Source of the DNA: Pseudomonas sp. MWU15-20650
GTDB lineage: Bacteria; Pseudomonadota; Gammaproteobacteria; Pseudomonadales; Pseudomonadaceae
Length of the DNA: 64,000 bases
Direction: 5' to 3'
Assembly (NCBI RefSeq): GCF_023242475.1
Contig: NZ_JALJFG010000003.1
Location: forward strand, 1-64,000
The position numbers were made by a program, and so were the translations under genes. Shown one piece after another: positions 1 through 11,018 of the stretch (positions are counted from its first letter, which is position 1; each line of letters begins with the position of its first letter). Under the pieces are notes generated by a model. That model had not been told where the DNA came from. It saw only the letters and a program-made list of their open reading frames with translations, and ran no database searches.

Positions 1-50
1 CGGTGCGACGATTCGACAAGCCCGCTCGCCACAGTGATAGTGACTGGCAT

Positions 51-128
51 TAGGGCTTGCCCCCGATGGTAGTGGATCAGTCAATCCTCCTGTGACTGCC
101 ACACCGCCATCGGGAGCAAGCCCCCACA
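51..128. repeat. REPIN (paired REP palindromes)
   Basis: Two inverted REP units, GGGCTTGCCCCCGATGG and CCATCGGGAGCAAGCCCCC, flank a spacer of about 40 bases. A further REP remnant (AAGCCCGCTCGCCACAGTG) lies at about 18-36. This is the mobile REPIN arrangement common between Pseudomonas genes. No gene is seen from 1 to 893. Confidence 0.8.
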
Positions 129-233
129 TTTTTTTGCTGCATTCCAACGGGGAAAATGCCATTTATTTGGCGTCAAATAACAAGCGGTAACATCTCTAAC
201 ATTTCTTTCACTCGACATTTCCGATTTTTTTTC

Positions 234-268
234 GTAGTGGCACCACTTTTTTCAAAAGGTAGTGGCAC
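234..268. repeat. Direct repeat GTAGTGGCAC x2 upstream of algD
   Basis: The 10-mer GTAGTGGCAC occurs at 234-243 and 259-268, 25 bases apart start to start, about 130 bases before the putative algD promoter. The AT-rich surroundings and the spacing would suit a regulator binding site, since algD promoters in Pseudomonas are controlled from far upstream by AlgR, AmrZ and AlgB. I cannot assign these repeats to any of them. Confidence 0.4.
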
Positions 269-392
269 AAAACTATCCCCGCGCACCAACGCCCTATAAC
301 GACTCGCCCAAATAGCAAGTGCTATCAATATAGTACCAGTGCCATCTTTTCTATTATTTCGAAAAATTTCCAGAAACAGGATGAGCGGCTAG

Positions 393-420
393 GAACTTCA
401 CCCGGATGCACTGCTCATAC
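393..420 (+). promoter_or_regulatory. Putative AlgU (sigma-22) promoter of the alginate operon
   Basis: GAACTT at 393-398 and TCATAC at 415-420 are 16 bases apart, matching the known AlgU/RpoE-type consensus (GAACTT, 16-17 bases, TCtgA). It lies about 475 bases before the algD start, so the mRNA would have a long untranslated leader, as is known for algD in P. aeruginosa. The -35 element is exact; the -10 is partial. Short open frames between 463 and 755 look like noise. Confidence 0.7.
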
Positions 421-893
421 CACCGGTAACGAAATACTCTGTTCCTGTAAGAGATGACTTACCTAACGACCACAGGAAGTAATCAAGTTGTCATAAAGGC
501 ACTTTGATTCATTGGTCATATCATCAACTGATTTAACTGAGGATAGTGATAAGGACTCATTGCTACCCCCTACAGGCCAAGGCAGCGCTGACCTGAATGA
601 GCCAGTGTGACAACCCAAGGCATTGATATACAAAGGCTTAAAGCCTGTATCAAGCGCCTGCGGCACTGGCGCCGGAGCCTTCCGCCTAGGGAGCCTGGCT
701 GCATTTCAGGGCAAGCCCCAATAATAAGGCCACGTTGCGCACAACTTGAGTGCAATCGTTAGTCACTCGTTATTCAACATGCCTGCACGCGATAAGTCGG
801 CGTCTATTCGCCCAACTTTCGCGGCATCAATGACGTTTGCAAACATGAACTCCGGCCATCTAATGGCATGATTTAAATATAGAGGTAATTGCG

Positions 894-2210
894 ATGCGCA
901 TCAGCATATTTGGTTTGGGTTACGTTGGCGCAGTGTGTGCCGGTTGCCTGTCTGCCCGCGGCCACGAAGTGGTCGGCGTAGACATCTCCAAGGAAAAGAT
1001 CGACCTGATCAATGCCGGCAAATCGCCGATTGTTGAGCCGGGTCTGGGCGAACTGTTGAGCCAAGGCATCGCAACCGGTCGCCTGCGCGGCACGACCAAC
1101 TTCGCCGAGGCCATTCGCGATACTGACCTGTCGATGATTTGCGTCGGTACGCCGAGCAAGAAAAACGGTGACCTGGAACTCAACTACATCGAATCGGTAT
1201 GCCGCGAGATCGGGTTCGTCCTGCGCGACAAGTCCACCCGCCACACCATCGTGGTACGCAGCACCGTGCTACCGGGCACGGTGGCCAATGTGGTGATCCC
1301 GATTCTCGAAGACTGCTCCGGCAAGAAAGCCGGTGTCGACTTCGGCGTCGCGGTCAACCCGGAGTTCCTGCGCGAATCCACCGCCATCGCCGACTACGAC
1401 CTGCCACCGATGACCGTCATCGGTGAGTTCGACAAAGCCTCCGGCGATGTCCTGCAGTCGCTGTACGAGGAGCTCGACGCCCCGATCATCCGCAAGGACA
1501 TCGCCGTTGCCGAGATGATCAAGTACACCTGCAACGTGTGGCACGCCACCAAGGTCACCTTCGCCAACGAGATCGGCAACATCGCCAAGGCCGTCGGCGT
1601 CGATGGTCGTGAAGTCATGGAGGTGGTGTGCCAGGACAAGACCCTCAACCTGTCCCAGTACTACATGCGCCCAGGCTTCGCCTTCGGTGGCTCATGCCTG
1701 CCCAAGGATGTGCGCGCCCTCACCTACCGTGCCGGTTCCCTGGACGTCGAAGCACCGTTGCTCAACTCACTGATGCGCAGCAACGAGTCCCAGGTGCAGA
1801 ACGCCTTCGACATCGTCTCCAGCCACGACAAGCGCAAAGTCGCGTTGCTGGGCCTGAGCTTCAAGGCCGGCACCGACGACCTGCGTGAAAGCCCGCTGGT
1901 AGAGCTGGCGGAAATGCTGATCGGCAAAGGCTTCGACCTGAGCATCTACGACAGCAACGTCGAGTACGCCCGTGTGCACGGCGCGAACAAGGACTACATC
2001 GAAGGCAAGATCCCGCACGTGTCGTCCCTGCTCAACTCGGACTTCGATGCCGTGATCAACAGCTGCGACGTGATCATCCTCGGCAACCGTGACGAGAAGT
2101 TCCGTGCCCTGGCGCATAACGCCCCGCACGGCAAGCAAGTGATCGACCTGGTGGGCTTCATGTCCAAGGCCACCAGCGTGTCGGGCCGTACCGAAGGCAT
2201 TTGTTGGTAA
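894..2210 (+). CDS. algD: GDP-mannose 6-dehydrogenase AlgD
   Basis: This enzyme oxidises GDP-mannose with two NAD+ to GDP-mannuronate, the committed step and direct monomer donor of alginate synthesis in the cytoplasm. The 438-residue length is typical. The N-terminal Rossmann motif [11 protein letters not shown] (residues 7-17) binds NAD; the catalytic Cys sits in [13 protein letters not shown] (about residue 268), the UDP/GDP-sugar dehydrogenase signature. The start ATG is preceded by AGAGG. It is the first gene of the twelve-gene alginate operon and follows a long leader with an AlgU-type promoter. Assignment is secure. Confidence 0.97.
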   Translation: MRISIFGLGYVGAVCAGCLSARGHEVVGVDISKEKIDLINAGKSPIVEPGLGELLSQGIATGRLRGTTNFAEAIRDTDLSMICVGTPSKKNGDLELNYIESVCREIGFVLRDKSTRHTIVVRSTVLPGTVANVVIPILEDCSGKKAGVDFGVAVNPEFLRESTAIADYDLPPMTVIGEFDKASGDVLQSLYEELDAPIIRKDIAVAEMIKYTCNVWHATKVTFANEIGNIAKAVGVDGREVMEVVCQDKTLNLSQYYMRPGFAFGGSCLPKDVRALTYRAGSLDVEAPLLNSLMRSNESQVQNAFDIVSSHDKRKVALLGLSFKAGTDDLRESPLVELAEMLIGKGFDLSIYDSNVEYARVHGANKDYIEGKIPHVSSLLNSDFDAVINSCDVIILGNRDEKFRALAHNAPHGKQVIDLVGFMSKATSVSGRTEGICW

Positions 2211-2223
2211 GGAGCAGCGGCTA

Positions 2224-2287
2224 GTTTCAAGCGGCAAGCGGCAAGTTAGAAGCGCGTGTTTTCGGCTTGTAGCTTGTGGCTTGCCGC
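2224..2287. repeat. CAAG/CTTG-rich palindromic repeat
   Basis: Between algD and alg8 lies an imperfect palindrome built of TTCAAGCGGCAAGCGGCAAG and its inverse GGCTTGTAGCTTGTGGCTTG. Similar palindromes lie before algA (15752-15809) and between ftsZ and ftsA (61390-61453). The unit differs from REP elements. Its function is unknown; RNA folding or mRNA stability within the operon is possible. Confidence 0.6.
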
Positions 2288-2313
2288 CCGACTTCTCTGT
2301 GACGGACGCGAAT

Positions 2314-3783
2314 ATGCAACGGTTAAACCAAGCGACTGGCTGGCTACTATTTCTGGGGCTTTTAGCGCTTCTAGCTCTGGCTCTGCCAGCCAGCACCTTC
2401 GACTCGCAGTCGAAGAATTTTATTTTCCTGATTGGCGCCGTCGGTATCTGGCGCTACTCGATGGGGGCGACGCATTTCTTTCGCGGCATGCTGTTCCTGT
2501 ACGTGGTCTACCCGCACCTGCGGCGCAAAGTGCGCAAGCTGGGCAAGGCGGCAGACCCGTCCCATGTGTTCCTGATGGTCACCAGTTTCCGTATCGATGC
2601 GCTGACCACGGCACAGGTCTACAGCTCGGTGATTCGTGAAGCCATCGAATGCGGCTTCCCGACCACCGTGGTGTGTTCGCTGGTGGAAATGTCCGATGAG
2701 CTGCTGGTGAAAAGCCTGTGGGAACGCCTGAACCCGCCGGATCACGTCACGCTCGACTTCGTGCGTATCGCCGGCACCGGCAAGCGCGACGGCCTGGCCT
2801 TCGGATTCCGCGCCATCTCCCGCCACCTGCCGGATGACCGTGCCGTGGTTGCCGTGATTGATGGCGACACGGTGTTGGCCGAAGGCGTGGTGCGCAAGAC
2901 CGTGCCGTGGTTCCAACTGTTCGGCAATGTCGGCGGCCTGACCACCAACGAGTTCTGCGAAGTGCGCGGCGGCTACATCATGAGCGAATGGCACAAGCTG
3001 CGCTTCGCCCAGCGTCACATCAACATGTGCTCCATGGCCCTGTCCAAGCGCGTACTGACCATGACCGGGCGCATGTCAGTGTTCCGTGCCAGCGTGGTCA
3101 CCGACCCGGGCTTTATCGCCGATGTGGAAAGCGACTCGCTGCAACACTGGCGCCTGGGCCGCTTCAAGTTCCTCACCGGTGATGACAAGTCCAGCTGGTT
3201 CAGCCTGATGCGCCTGGGCTACGACACCTTCTACGTGCCGGACGCCGCGATCAACACCGTGGAGCACCCACCGGAAAAGAGCTTCATCAAGGCCAGCCGC
3301 AAGCTGATGTTCCGCTGGTACGGCAACAACCTGCGCCAGAACTCCCGTGCGCTCGGCCTGGGTGTACAACGCCTGGGCCTGTTCACCAGCGTGGTGCTGT
3401 TCGACCAACGCGTGTCGATGTGGACTTCCCTGCTCGGTTTGACCGTAGCCGTGATCGCCACCTTCAAGTACGGCGGCGCGTTCATCCTCGCGTACCTGCT
3501 GTGGATCGGTATCACCCGCCTGATTTTGACCCTGCTGCTGTCGTGCTCGGGCCACAAAATCGGTCCGGCCTACCCGGTGATTCTCTATTACAACCAGATC
3601 ATGGGCGCGCTGGTGAAGATCTACGTGTTCTTCCGCCTTGATCAACAGTCCTGGACCCGCCAGGACACCAAACTGACCCGCGATTTGGCCAGCTTTCAAC
3701 GTTGGTTCAACACCTGGTCGTCTCGGACCATGACCTTCTCCGCCGGCAGCATTTTTGTCGCCGTGTTGCTGATGATGGTCTGA
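2314..3783 (+). CDS. alg8: Alginate polymerase catalytic subunit Alg8
   Basis: This inner-membrane family 2 glycosyltransferase polymerises GDP-mannuronate into polymannuronate together with Alg44. The chain is about 489 residues from the chosen ATG. It shows N-terminal membrane segments (about residues 10-60), a cytoplasmic GT domain with DGD (in VIDGDTV) and a later DVESDS motif, and C-terminal membrane helices. The start ATG at 2314 fits the family N-terminus ([12 protein letters not shown]). GTG at 2299 and TTG at 2281 are possible but the latter falls in the upstream repeat. It lies between algD and alg44 in the canonical order. Confidence 0.95.
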   Translation: MQRLNQATGWLLFLGLLALLALALPASTFDSQSKNFIFLIGAVGIWRYSMGATHFFRGMLFLYVVYPHLRRKVRKLGKAADPSHVFLMVTSFRIDALTTAQVYSSVIREAIECGFPTTVVCSLVEMSDELLVKSLWERLNPPDHVTLDFVRIAGTGKRDGLAFGFRAISRHLPDDRAVVAVIDGDTVLAEGVVRKTVPWFQLFGNVGGLTTNEFCEVRGGYIMSEWHKLRFAQRHINMCSMALSKRVLTMTGRMSVFRASVVTDPGFIADVESDSLQHWRLGRFKFLTGDDKSSWFSLMRLGYDTFYVPDAAINTVEHPPEKSFIKASRKLMFRWYGNNLRQNSRALGLGVQRLGLFTSVVLFDQRVSMWTSLLGLTVAVIATFKYGGAFILAYLLWIGITRLILTLLLSCSGHKIGPAYPVILYYNQIMGALVKIYVFFRLDQQSWTRQDTKLTRDLASFQRWFNTWSSRTMTFSAGSIFVAVLLMMV

Positions 3784-3819
3784 CCCTGCCAAGCCTGAAT
3801 TAACCTAGGAATTGCATCG

Positions 3820-4986
3820 ATGAATAGCTCCGTAAACGCCAACGTTGTCCACGAATCCGAAGCCCAGCGCCAACATGCACGGGTCAAAATCCCGGCCAAG
3901 CTGCGCTTCTTCAACAGCGACCGTACACCGACTGAAGCGCGAGTCATCGACCTGTCCGCCGGCGGCCTGGCCTTCACCGCGACCCAGCCGCTCACCGTGG
4001 GCCAAGTGCACAAAGGCCGCCTGCAATTTGTGATCGATAACCTCGGCCTGGCCATGGACGTGGAGCTGCAGATTCGCTCCTACGACCGCCAGACCGGCCG
4101 CACCGGCTGCCAGTTCCAGAACCTCGATGCCCAGGATATTTCCACCCTGCGCCACCTGATCACCTCGCACTTGTCCGGCGACATCGTGACCATGGGCGAC
4201 GTACTGGCGACCCTGCAACGCGACAATTTCACCAAGGCACGCAAGGTCAAGGACGGCGGCAGCGGCATGACGGCGTTCGGTCGCCTGCGAGCAGTGACGT
4301 TCAGCGCAGGCATCTTCATTGTCGGTCTTGTCGCGTTCGGCTTTGTCTTCAAGTCGCTGTACGGCATGTACTTCGTCAGCCACGCCCAGGCCGGCCTGGT
4401 CAGCGTACCCGGCATGAACGTGACCATGCCCCGCGACGGCACGGTGCAAAGCCTGCTCAAGGGTGATGCGGTTGCCGCCAAAGGCGCGCCACTGGCGACC
4501 TTCAGCACCAGCATGCTCGACGTACTCAAAGGCCATCTGGGCGAAGACCAACTGCAACCGGCCAAGGTCGAAGAACTGTTCGGCAAGCAAATGACCGGCA
4601 CGCTGACCTCGCCGTGCGATTGCGTGGTGGCGCAGCAATTGGTCGCTGACGGCCAATACGCCAGCAAAGGCGATGTGATCTTCCAACTGGTGCCACGCGG
4701 CAGCCTGGCCAACGTAGAAGCACGCTTCACCTATCGCCAGTTCGCCGATGTACGCCCCGGCACGCCGGTGAGCTTCCAGGTGGCCGACGAAGAACAGATC
4801 CGCACCGGCACCATCGTCAGCAGCACCAGCTTGAACAGCGCCGACCTGTCCTCTGACATCCGTGTGCAAATCAAGCCCGACGCGCCACTGGACAGCACCT
4901 ACGCCGGCCGCCCGGTGGAGGTCACCAGCGACCGTGGCCCGTCCCTGAACTGGCTGATCGATAAAGCCATGGCTCACGGCCTGTAA
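3820..4986 (+). CDS. alg44: Alginate copolymerase Alg44, PilZ c-di-GMP receptor
   Basis: Alg44 activates Alg8 after binding c-di-GMP and bridges polymerase and periplasmic export machinery. An N-terminal PilZ domain (about residues 15-115) keeps the binding signature: RQHARV (RxxxR-type) and DLSAGG. One transmembrane helix follows (about residues 163-188, FSAGIFIVGLVAFGFVFKS). The C-terminal periplasmic part resembles membrane-fusion adaptors (about residues 200-388). The 388-residue length is typical. The start ATG follows a TAGGA ribosome site. This ties alginate output to the c-di-GMP pool. Confidence 0.95.
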   Translation: MNSSVNANVVHESEAQRQHARVKIPAKLRFFNSDRTPTEARVIDLSAGGLAFTATQPLTVGQVHKGRLQFVIDNLGLAMDVELQIRSYDRQTGRTGCQFQNLDAQDISTLRHLITSHLSGDIVTMGDVLATLQRDNFTKARKVKDGGSGMTAFGRLRAVTFSAGIFIVGLVAFGFVFKSLYGMYFVSHAQAGLVSVPGMNVTMPRDGTVQSLLKGDAVAAKGAPLATFSTSMLDVLKGHLGEDQLQPAKVEELFGKQMTGTLTSPCDCVVAQQLVADGQYASKGDVIFQLVPRGSLANVEARFTYRQFADVRPGTPVSFQVADEEQIRTGTIVSSTSLNSADLSSDIRVQIKPDAPLDSTYAGRPVEVTSDRGPSLNWLIDKAMAHGL

Positions 4987-4995
4987 GCGGAGGAC

Positions 4996-6498
4996 ATGCC
5001 AGTGAACTCTATTTCAAGAACAACACAATCCCTGTGGGAGCGGGCTTGCTCGCGATGGGATCAGCGCGGTTTGCCTGATAGACCGAGTCGCCTGCATCGG
5101 GAGCAAGCCCCCTCCCACATGGGTACTGTGGCGTTGCTGGCTGTTGCGGTCAGTCTCGCCGGTTGCGCGGGCCTGCCCGACCAACGCCTGGCCAATGAAG
5201 CGCTCAAGCGTGGCGATACCGTCACCGCCCAGCAGAATTACCAGCAACTGGCAGACCTGGGCTACAGCGAGGCCCAGGTGGGCCTGGCCGATATCCAGGT
5301 AGGCAGCCGCGATCCGGCGCAAATCCAGCAAGCCGAAGCCACTTACCGCGCCGCGGCGGACACTTCGCCGCGCGCCCAGGCACGTCTCGGTCGCCTGCTG
5401 GTGGCCAAGCCCGGCGCCACCGAAGCCGAACACCATGAGGCCGAAAGCCTGCTGAAAAAAGCCTTTGCCAATGGCGAAGGCAACACCCTGATCCCGCTGG
5501 CGATGCTGTACCTGCAATACCCGCACAGTTTTCCTGACGTGAATGCCCAGCAGCAGATCAGCCAATGGCAGGCCGCCGGTTACCCGGAAGCCGGCCTGGC
5601 CCAGGTGCTGCTGTATCGCACCCAGGACACCTACGACCAGCACCTGGATGATGTGGAGCGCATCTGCAAGGCCGCGCTGCACACCACCGACATCTGCTAT
5701 GTCGAGCTGGCCACGGTCTACCAGAAAAAAGCACAGCCAGAGAAGCAAGCCGAACTGCTCAAGCAGATGCAAGCAGGCTACAGCCGTGGCAGCGTCACTG
5801 CACAACGTGTCGACAGTGTGGCCCGCGTGCTCGGCGATGCCACCCTGGGCAAACCCGATGAAAAAACCGCCCAGGCCCTGCTGGAGAACATCGCCCCTGG
5901 TTACCCCGCCTCCTGGGTCAGCCTGGCGCAACTGCTCTACGACTTCCCCGAACTGGGCGACGTCGACCAGATGATGAAGTACCTGGACAACGGCCGCGCC
6001 GCCGACCAGCCGCGCGCCGAACTGCTCCTGGGCAAGCTCTACTACGAAGGCAAGTGGGTGCCGGCCGACGCCAAGGCCGCCCAAACCCACTTCGAAAAAG
6101 CCGTGGGCCGTGAAGTGGCCGCCGATTACTACCTCGGCCAGATCTACCGCCGTGGCTACCTGGGCAAGGTCTACTCGCAAAAAGCCCTCGACCATTTGCT
6201 GACCGCTGCGCGCAACGGCCAGAACAGCGCCGACTTCGCTATCGCTCAATTGTTTTCCCAAGGCAAGGGCACCCGGCCCGACCCCCTGAACGCTTATGTC
6301 TTCAGCCAGCTGGCCAAAGCCCAGGACACGCCTGAGGCCAATGAACTGGCCACGCAGCTCGAAGCCCCGCTGACACCAGAGCAACGCGCCGAAGGCCAAC
6401 GCCGGGTGCAACAGGAACTGGCCACCCGCGGCACCCTGGCCCAGAGCACGCTGCAACTGCACGCCCTGCAAGAAGAAGACGGCGAGGAATCCCTATGA
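4996..6498 (+). CDS. algK: Alginate export lipoprotein AlgK (TPR/Sel1), REPIN in 5' end
   Basis: AlgK is the outer-membrane-anchored TPR/Sel1-like scaffold that assembles the AlgE pore and links it to AlgX and Alg44. The mature part begins at a lipobox (SLAGC) followed by [17 protein letters not shown], as in P. aeruginosa, and continues with repeated helical pairs such as [14 protein letters not shown] and [16 protein letters not shown]. The N-terminus is odd: an 87-base REPIN (5033-5119) sits inside the frame and adds about 29 residues ahead of the hydrophobic core [15 protein letters not shown]. The ATG at 4996 has a strong GGAGG site; ATG 5119 would give a very short signal peptide without a basic end. 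The stop overlaps the algE start (ATGA). Confidence 0.93.
   Translation: MPVNSISRTTQSLWERACSRWDQRGLPDRPSRLHREQAPSHMGTVALLAVAVSLAGCAGLPDQRLANEALKRGDTVTAQQNYQQLADLGYSEAQVGLADIQVGSRDPAQIQQAEATYRAAADTSPRAQARLGRLLVAKPGATEAEHHEAESLLKKAFANGEGNTLIPLAMLYLQYPHSFPDVNAQQQISQWQAAGYPEAGLAQVLLYRTQDTYDQHLDDVERICKAALHTTDICYVELATVYQKKAQPEKQAELLKQMQAGYSRGSVTAQRVDSVARVLGDATLGKPDEKTAQALLENIAPGYPASWVSLAQLLYDFPELGDVDQMMKYLDNGRAADQPRAELLLGKLYYEGKWVPADAKAAQTHFEKAVGREVAADYYLGQIYRRGYLGKVYSQKALDHLLTAARNGQNSADFAIAQLFSQGKGTRPDPLNAYVFSQLAKAQDTPEANELATQLEAPLTPEQRAEGQRRVQQELATRGTLAQSTLQLHALQEEDGEESL
5033..5119. repeat. REPIN inserted within algK coding sequence
   Basis: TGTGGGAGCGGGCTTGCTCG and its inverse GGGAGCAAGCCCCCTCCCACA flank a short spacer. 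The whole element is 87 bases, a multiple of three and without an in-frame stop, so the algK frame stays open through it. REPINs are normally extragenic. Confidence 0.85.
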
Positions 6499-7982
6499 AG
6501 CTCAACCCATTCGTCAAGGCCGGCATTGGCCTGACCTGCGCCCTGCTGTGGTCGTGCCCGACCCTGGCCGCGCTGACCGAAGCCAAGAACTTCGGCCTGG
6601 AAGTGAAAATCACTGGCCAATCCGAGGACGACCGTGACCTGGGCACCAAGCCCGGCGGTGACGTCAACGGCATCGGCCTGGACCTGCGCCCGTGGGTCTA
6701 TGGCGAAAGCGGCGCGTGGAGCGCCTACGCCATGGGCCAGGCGGTGACATCGAGCGACATCATTGAGACTGACACCCTGCAACAGTCCTCCGATGACGCC
6801 ACCGAGCAGTCGAGCAACAATGACCGCAAGACCAAGAAGAACTACCTGGCCCTGCGCGAATTCTGGGTCGGCTACAGCGGCTTCACCCCCTACCCGGGCG
6901 AAATCCTCAAGTTCGGTCGCCAGCGCCTGCGCAATGACGACGGCCAATGGCGCGACACCAATATCGAAGCGCTGAACTGGACCTTCGACACCACCCTGCT
7001 CAAGGCCAATGTCGGCGCCGCCGAACGTTTCAGCGAATACCGCACCGACCTCAAGGAACTGTCGCCCAAGGACAAGGACCGCCAGCACTTCTACGCCGAC
7101 GCGTCCTACCAATGGACGCCGGGGCAATGGATCGGCCTGCGCGGCCACCACACCCATGACGACGGCAAGCTCGACTACGCCGAACCGGGTGTCGCCAGCG
7201 ACCCGTTGGACAAGCGCGAAAACGGCGACCTGACCTGGCTGGGCATCGAAGCCAACAGCGACGCCTATAACTGGCGCAACACCAACACCGTCAACTACTG
7301 GGCCAGCATCACCGGCATGCGCGGCGACCGCGACAAGGTCAACGCCCTGAACGCCGACGGCACGCGCCCCACCAGCGCCAAGCGCAGCGATGACCTGAGC
7401 GGCTGGGCCACCGACATCGGCGTGCGCCTGCGCCTGGACCCGCAGTGGCAAGTCGGCGCGGCCTATTCGCGCGCCAGTGCCGAGTACGAACAGAACGGCC
7501 TGCAAAGCAACCGTTCGAACTGGACCGGCACCCAGTCTCGCGTGCATCGCTTCGGTGAAGCGTTTCGCGGCGAAATGAACAACATGCAGTCCATGAGCCT
7601 GTTCGGTTCCTGGCAGCTGCGCGAGGACTACGACGCTAGCCTCGTGTACCACAAGTTCTGGCGCGTGGACGGCAACAAGCCGGTGGGCAGCAACGGTATC
7701 GACGCGGTACAGAACAACACCGATGACGTCACCGGCGCGATCCTCTCCAGCACCTCCCTGCCCCTTGAAGACGGCAAGAAAGACCTCGGCCAAGAGATGG
7801 ACCTGGTGGTCACCAAGTACTTCAAGAAAGGCTTGCTGCCTGCGGCGCTGAGCCAGTCGATCGACGAGCCGTCGGCGCTGGTGCGTTTGCGTGCCGGCGT
7901 GTTCAAGCCCGGCGATGCCTATGGCAGCCAGGTCGACGCCTACATGCACCGCGCCTTTGTCGATGTGATTTGGCGATTCTGA
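6495..7982 (+). CDS. algE: Alginate outer-membrane porin AlgE
   Basis: AlgE is the 18-stranded outer-membrane beta-barrel through which alginate leaves the cell. A signal peptide (about residues 1-25, ending TLAAL) precedes a 495-residue chain rich in alternating aromatic strands, for example [17 protein letters not shown] and [13 protein letters not shown]. It ends in VDVIWRF, a classic C-terminal barrel signal with terminal Phe. The start overlaps the algK stop by four bases, implying coupled translation with its partner lipoprotein. Confidence 0.95.
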   Translation: MKLNPFVKAGIGLTCALLWSCPTLAALTEAKNFGLEVKITGQSEDDRDLGTKPGGDVNGIGLDLRPWVYGESGAWSAYAMGQAVTSSDIIETDTLQQSSDDATEQSSNNDRKTKKNYLALREFWVGYSGFTPYPGEILKFGRQRLRNDDGQWRDTNIEALNWTFDTTLLKANVGAAERFSEYRTDLKELSPKDKDRQHFYADASYQWTPGQWIGLRGHHTHDDGKLDYAEPGVASDPLDKRENGDLTWLGIEANSDAYNWRNTNTVNYWASITGMRGDRDKVNALNADGTRPTSAKRSDDLSGWATDIGVRLRLDPQWQVGAAYSRASAEYEQNGLQSNRSNWTGTQSRVHRFGEAFRGEMNNMQSMSLFGSWQLREDYDASLVYHKFWRVDGNKPVGSNGIDAVQNNTDDVTGAILSSTSLPLEDGKKDLGQEMDLVVTKYFKKGLLPAALSQSIDEPSALVRLRAGVFKPGDAYGSQVDAYMHRAFVDVIWRF

Positions 7983-7996
7983 TGGGAGCCTGCGCA

Positions 7997-9550
7997 ATGA
8001 ATGCTCAAAGCCTGCTCGTCGCGGCCATGCTGCTGGCCAGCGCCACGGCCGTTGCCGATACGACGGCCAAGGCGCCGACCATCGCCAAGGAACTGCAACA
8101 GGCCAAGACCTACACCATTTCCAGCCCGCCCACCGCGCCGCTGGAAATGGCCAAGCCGGCCCTGCCGGATCTGACCGGCTACACCGCTGCGGCGATGGAA
8201 AAAAAGATCGTGCGCAGCCAACCGGGCAAAGTCAGCATCCGCCGCATGATGCAGGAAGACGCGCTCAAGGACTTTATCGGCGGCGATAACAAGATGGCCG
8301 AATGGGTGGTGCGCCAACATGGCATTCCCCAGGCGATCTTCGTCGACGACGGCTACATCAACCTCAAGGATCTGCTTGGCAAGGTGCCCAAGCAGTACCT
8401 CAGCGAAACGTCGCCGGGTGTATTCCTGGCCAAGTTGCCGATCGTGGTCGGACGCAAAGGCATCCTGGAAATCGACAAGAAGACCCAGGAACTGCGCCTT
8501 TCCCAGGAAGCCGGCTCGTTCCTGATCAACGACGGCCAGCTCTTCGTGCGTGACACCCAGATCACCGGCTGGAACGAAAAGACCAACGGCCCGGCGCTGT
8601 TCCAGTCACCCAAGGCGTTCCGCCCGTTCCTGCTGGCGTGGGGCGGCACCCAGACCTACGTCGCCAACAGCAAGATGGCCAGCTTCGGCTATGCCAACAG
8701 TAAGTCTTACGGGGTGAGTATTTCCCAGTACACGCCGAACATGGCCAAGGTGCTCAAGCGCCCTGAACCGACTGGCTGGATCATCGACTCCGAGTTCTCG
8801 GACATGTGGTACGGCTTCTACTGCTACGAGACCACAGGCTTCGTGCTCAAGGGCAATACCTACAAAGACAACATCGTCTACGGCATTGACCCGCACGACC
8901 GCTCCCACGGCCTGATCATCGCCGACAACACCGTCTACGGCACCAAGAAGAAGCACGGCATCATCATTTCCCGAGAGGTCAACGACAGCTTCATCTTCAA
9001 TAACCGCAGCTACGACAACAAGCTCTCGGGCCTGGTGATTGACCGTAACAGCGTGAACAACCTGATTGCCAACAACGAGATCTACCGCAACCACACCGAC
9101 GGCATCACCCTCTATGAGAGCGGCGACAACGTGCTGTGGGGCAACCAGGTGATCAGCAACCGCCGCCACGGCATCCGCGTGCGCAACAGCGTCAACATCA
9201 AGCTCTACGAAAACACCTCGATGGCCAACGGCCTGACGGGCGTGTACGGCCATATCAAGGACTTGACCGACACCGACCGCGACATCGCGCTCGACCCCTT
9301 CGACACCAAGGTCTCGCTGATCGTGGTCGGCGGTGAACTGGCCGGTAACGGCAGCGGGCCGCTGTCCATCGACTCGCCGTTGAGTGTCGAGCTGTATCGC
9401 GTGTCGATGCTGGCGCCGACCAAATCCAGCGGCATCAGCTTCGCCGGCGTGCTGGGCGATCGCCAGGAAGAAATTCTCGACCTGCTGGTACGCCAGCAGA
9501 AAGCCGTGCTGATCGACCCTGTCGAACGCCAGACCGAAATGCAGGACTGA
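7997..9550 (+). CDS. algG: Mannuronan C5-epimerase AlgG
   Basis: AlgG converts mannuronate to guluronate residues in the periplasm and protects the chain from AlgL. A signal peptide (MNAQSLLVAAMLLASATAVA) precedes the mature protein. The C-terminal half (about residues 210-430) is a right-handed parallel beta-helix with carbohydrate-binding CASH-type repeats; DPHDRSHGLIIADN contains the DPHD motif known in AlgG catalysis. ATG 7997 has GGGAG seven bases upstream; ATG 7982, overlapping the algE stop, lacks a site. Length about 517 residues is typical. Confidence 0.95.
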   Translation: MNAQSLLVAAMLLASATAVADTTAKAPTIAKELQQAKTYTISSPPTAPLEMAKPALPDLTGYTAAAMEKKIVRSQPGKVSIRRMMQEDALKDFIGGDNKMAEWVVRQHGIPQAIFVDDGYINLKDLLGKVPKQYLSETSPGVFLAKLPIVVGRKGILEIDKKTQELRLSQEAGSFLINDGQLFVRDTQITGWNEKTNGPALFQSPKAFRPFLLAWGGTQTYVANSKMASFGYANSKSYGVSISQYTPNMAKVLKRPEPTGWIIDSEFSDMWYGFYCYETTGFVLKGNTYKDNIVYGIDPHDRSHGLIIADNTVYGTKKKHGIIISREVNDSFIFNNRSYDNKLSGLVIDRNSVNNLIANNEIYRNHTDGITLYESGDNVLWGNQVISNRRHGIRVRNSVNIKLYENTSMANGLTGVYGHIKDLTDTDRDIALDPFDTKVSLIVVGGELAGNGSGPLSIDSPLSVELYRVSMLAPTKSSGISFAGVLGDRQEEILDLLVRQQKAVLIDPVERQTEMQD

Positions 9551-9561
9551 GGATGACCCTT

Positions 9562-11010
9562 ATGCACCCACACATGATCAAACTGCTGAGCCTTTCGGGT
9601 CTGACCCTCGGCCTGCTCGCGGCCAGCCAGGGCGTGCGCGCCGACGAGGTGAAGGCGCCAACCTACACGGCCGAACCGTGCTGCAGCCTGTGCCCGGCGG
9701 CGCATGACGCGAAGAACTACACCACGCGTTACCAGCAGAACTTCACCACCCTGGTACAAGCCCAGGGCGACTGGCTGTTCCGTACCCAGGAAGACTTGCG
9801 CACCGAATTCGACACCAGCCCGGCCGGCTACAAGCGCATGCAACAACTGCACGATGCGTTCAAGGCCAAGGGCGTGGAACTGGTGGTGGTCTACCAACCG
9901 ACCCGTGGCCTGGTGAACCGCAACAAGCTCAACCCCGAGGAAAAAGCCACGTTCGATTTCGACAAGGCCCTGGGTAACTACAAGACCATGCTCGGCCGCT
10001 TCGCCAAGATGGGCTATGTGGTGCCGGACCTGTCGCCGTTGACCAATGAGCAACTGCCAGACGAATTGCCGGCCCACGATTTTTACTTCCGTGGCGACCA
10101 GCACTGGACGCCATACGGTGCCCAGCGCACGGCCAGGATCGTCGGCGCCAAAGTGCGTGCGATGCCTGAGTTTGCGGATATTCCCAAGCGCGAGTTCGAA
10201 ACCAAACGCTCCGGGCGCATGGGCAAGACCGGCACCCTGCACAACATGGCCGGGCAACTGTGCGGCACCAGCTACGCGATCCAGTACATGGACCAGTTCA
10301 CCACCGAACCCAAGGGCGAAGCCGGTGACGGCGACCTGTTCGGCGACTCGGGCAACCCACAGATCACGCTGGTGGGCACCAGCCACAGCGGCAAGAACTA
10401 CAACTTTGCCGGCTTCCTCGAGCAGGAAATCGGTGCCGACATCCTCAACGTCGCCTTCCCCGGCGGTGGCCTCGAAGGTTCGATGATCCAGTACCTGGGC
10501 AGCGACGAATTCCAGAAGACGCCACCCAAGATCCTCATCTGGGAATTTTCGCCGCTGTATCGCCTCGACCAGGAAACCATCTACCGCCAGATGATGGCGC
10601 TGCTGGACAACGGTTGCGAAGGCAAGACCGCGCAGATGAGCGCCAGCACCACGTTGAAACCCGGCAAGAACGAATTGATGGTCAACCGTTCGAACAAAGA
10701 CCTGCGCAACGCCAACCATCAGGTTGATATCCGCTTCGCCGATCCGTCGGTGAAAACCCTGCACGCCACCCTCTGGTACATGAACGGACGCCACGAGGAC
10801 ATCAAGATCGAGAAACCCGAAACATCCGAAACAGACGGGCGTTTCGCCTTTGAACTGCGCACCGATGAAGACTGGGCCTCGCAGAACTTGCTGGCCGTAG
10901 AAGTGCAGGGCCCCGAAGCGGGTACTGCTGCGCAGAAAGTCGAAGCGAAAATTTGCACACGCAACGTATTCCCAAGCGGCGGTCAAAAGACTGCCTCACT
11001 CGGGCAATGA
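9562..11010 (+). CDS. algX: Alginate O-acetyltransferase and export protein AlgX
   Basis: AlgX is a periplasmic SGNH-like acetyltransferase with a C-terminal carbohydrate-binding module; it transfers acetyl groups to alginate and binds the AlgK-AlgE complex. A signal peptide ends near GVRADEV. The catalytic region includes [14 protein letters not shown] (DxxH motif) and [12 protein letters not shown] with the Ser nucleophile. The start at 9562 was chosen for its GAGG site nine bases upstream; ATG 9553 is the alternative. It resembles AlgJ, encoded further down. Confidence 0.94.
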   Translation: MHPHMIKLLSLSGLTLGLLAASQGVRADEVKAPTYTAEPCCSLCPAAHDAKNYTTRYQQNFTTLVQAQGDWLFRTQEDLRTEFDTSPAGYKRMQQLHDAFKAKGVELVVVYQPTRGLVNRNKLNPEEKATFDFDKALGNYKTMLGRFAKMGYVVPDLSPLTNEQLPDELPAHDFYFRGDQHWTPYGAQRTARIVGAKVRAMPEFADIPKREFETKRSGRMGKTGTLHNMAGQLCGTSYAIQYMDQFTTEPKGEAGDGDLFGDSGNPQITLVGTSHSGKNYNFAGFLEQEIGADILNVAFPGGGLEGSMIQYLGSDEFQKTPPKILIWEFSPLYRLDQETIYRQMMALLDNGCEGKTAQMSASTTLKPGKNELMVNRSNKDLRNANHQVDIRFADPSVKTLHATLWYMNGRHEDIKIEKPETSETDGRFAFELRTDEDWASQNLLAVEVQGPEAGTAAQKVEAKICTRNVFPSGGQKTASLGQ

Positions 11011-11018
11011 GGTTACCT

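Noticed and set aside
463..755. Two overlapping short open frames (61 and 67 codons) on the - strand in the algD leader
   Set aside because: No ribosome-binding sites or protein-like composition; they lie in the algD untranslated leader.
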